Assembly: GCA_932521025.1 (NCBI GenBank)
Contig: OW051471.1
Coordinates: forward strand, 248,001 to 312,000
Direction of reading: 5' to 3'
Source: Oscheius onirici
Taxonomy: Eukaryota > Nematoda > Chromadorea > Rhabditida > Rhabditidae
DNA length: 64,000 bases
Part shown: positions 63,991 to 64,000 of the stretch, piece by piece
How the letters are laid out: each line of letters opens with the position of its first letter
How positions within the stretch are numbered: the first letter of the stretch is position 1
The notes under the pieces: generated by a model
What the model was told of the DNA's origin: nothing
Databases searched by the model: none
The model's input: only the letters and a program-made list of their open reading frames with translations
Made by a program: the position numbers and the translations under genes

Positions 63991-64000
63991 CTGGAAAAAA

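Overview
This 64 kb window is eukaryotic genomic DNA, most likely from a nematode. Nearly every gene is cut by short introns, many of 33-45 nt, with GT donors and TTTTCAG-type acceptors. Several genes carry an acceptor-like TTTCAG/TTCCAG only 1-12 nt upstream of the ATG, as expected for spliced-leader trans-splicing. The gene set includes nematode-type orthologues (novel PKC like TPA-1, HECD-1, GSPD-1 next to PFD-4, MCCC-1, HAM-1/Storkhead, an IPMK-type kinase, a bestrophin). From memory, several of these are on C. elegans chromosome IV, and gspd-1 and pfd-4 are adjacent there (B0035.5, B0035.4). Species identity cannot be fixed from sequence alone.

Layout, left to right. A novel protein kinase C lies on the minus strand (1-5553); its 3' end runs off the window. 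A gene-poor stretch of about 9 kb follows, full of degenerate GACAGAGAGTCAGAG-type tracts. Minus-strand genes then follow: an 88-residue single-pass membrane protein of unknown function (14718-14984), a BLOC1S5/Muted-like protein (15266-15883), and the very large HECTD1-type E3 ligase (16599-26540). COX6B is on the plus strand (29082-29444). Beyond it, between convergent genes, lie two tandem/inverted repeat arrays. G6PD (30446-34165, minus) carries a non-LTR retrotransposon 3' fragment in an intron. Prefoldin 4 (35515-35936, minus) is divergent from an operon-like pair, NDUFV3 (36696-37499) and MCCC1 (37625-41319).

From 41.3 to 46.8 kb there is no clear gene. This stretch holds dispersed repeats and a damaged, inverted, direct-repeat-flanked copy of the 14.5-15.2 kb locus. 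The plus strand then carries HAM-1/Storkhead (46834-52081), inositol polyphosphate multikinase (52934-55495), a repeat-rich gap, a bestrophin (60218-62786), and finally one exon of an unidentified minus-strand gene (63843-63990).

Functionally the window mixes mitochondrial metabolism (COX6B, NDUFV3, MCCC1), redox/pentose phosphate metabolism (G6PD), proteostasis (HECTD1, prefoldin), signalling (PKC, IPMK), neural fate (HAM-1), organelle biogenesis (BLOC1S5) and ion transport (bestrophin). There is no sign of a single shared pathway. The most unusual content is in the noncoding DNA: the captured gene fragment, the inverted 20-bp array, several dispersed repeat families and the purine/pyrimidine tracts. 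Exon boundaries were read by hand and checked by reading-frame continuity; none was confirmed by transcript data.
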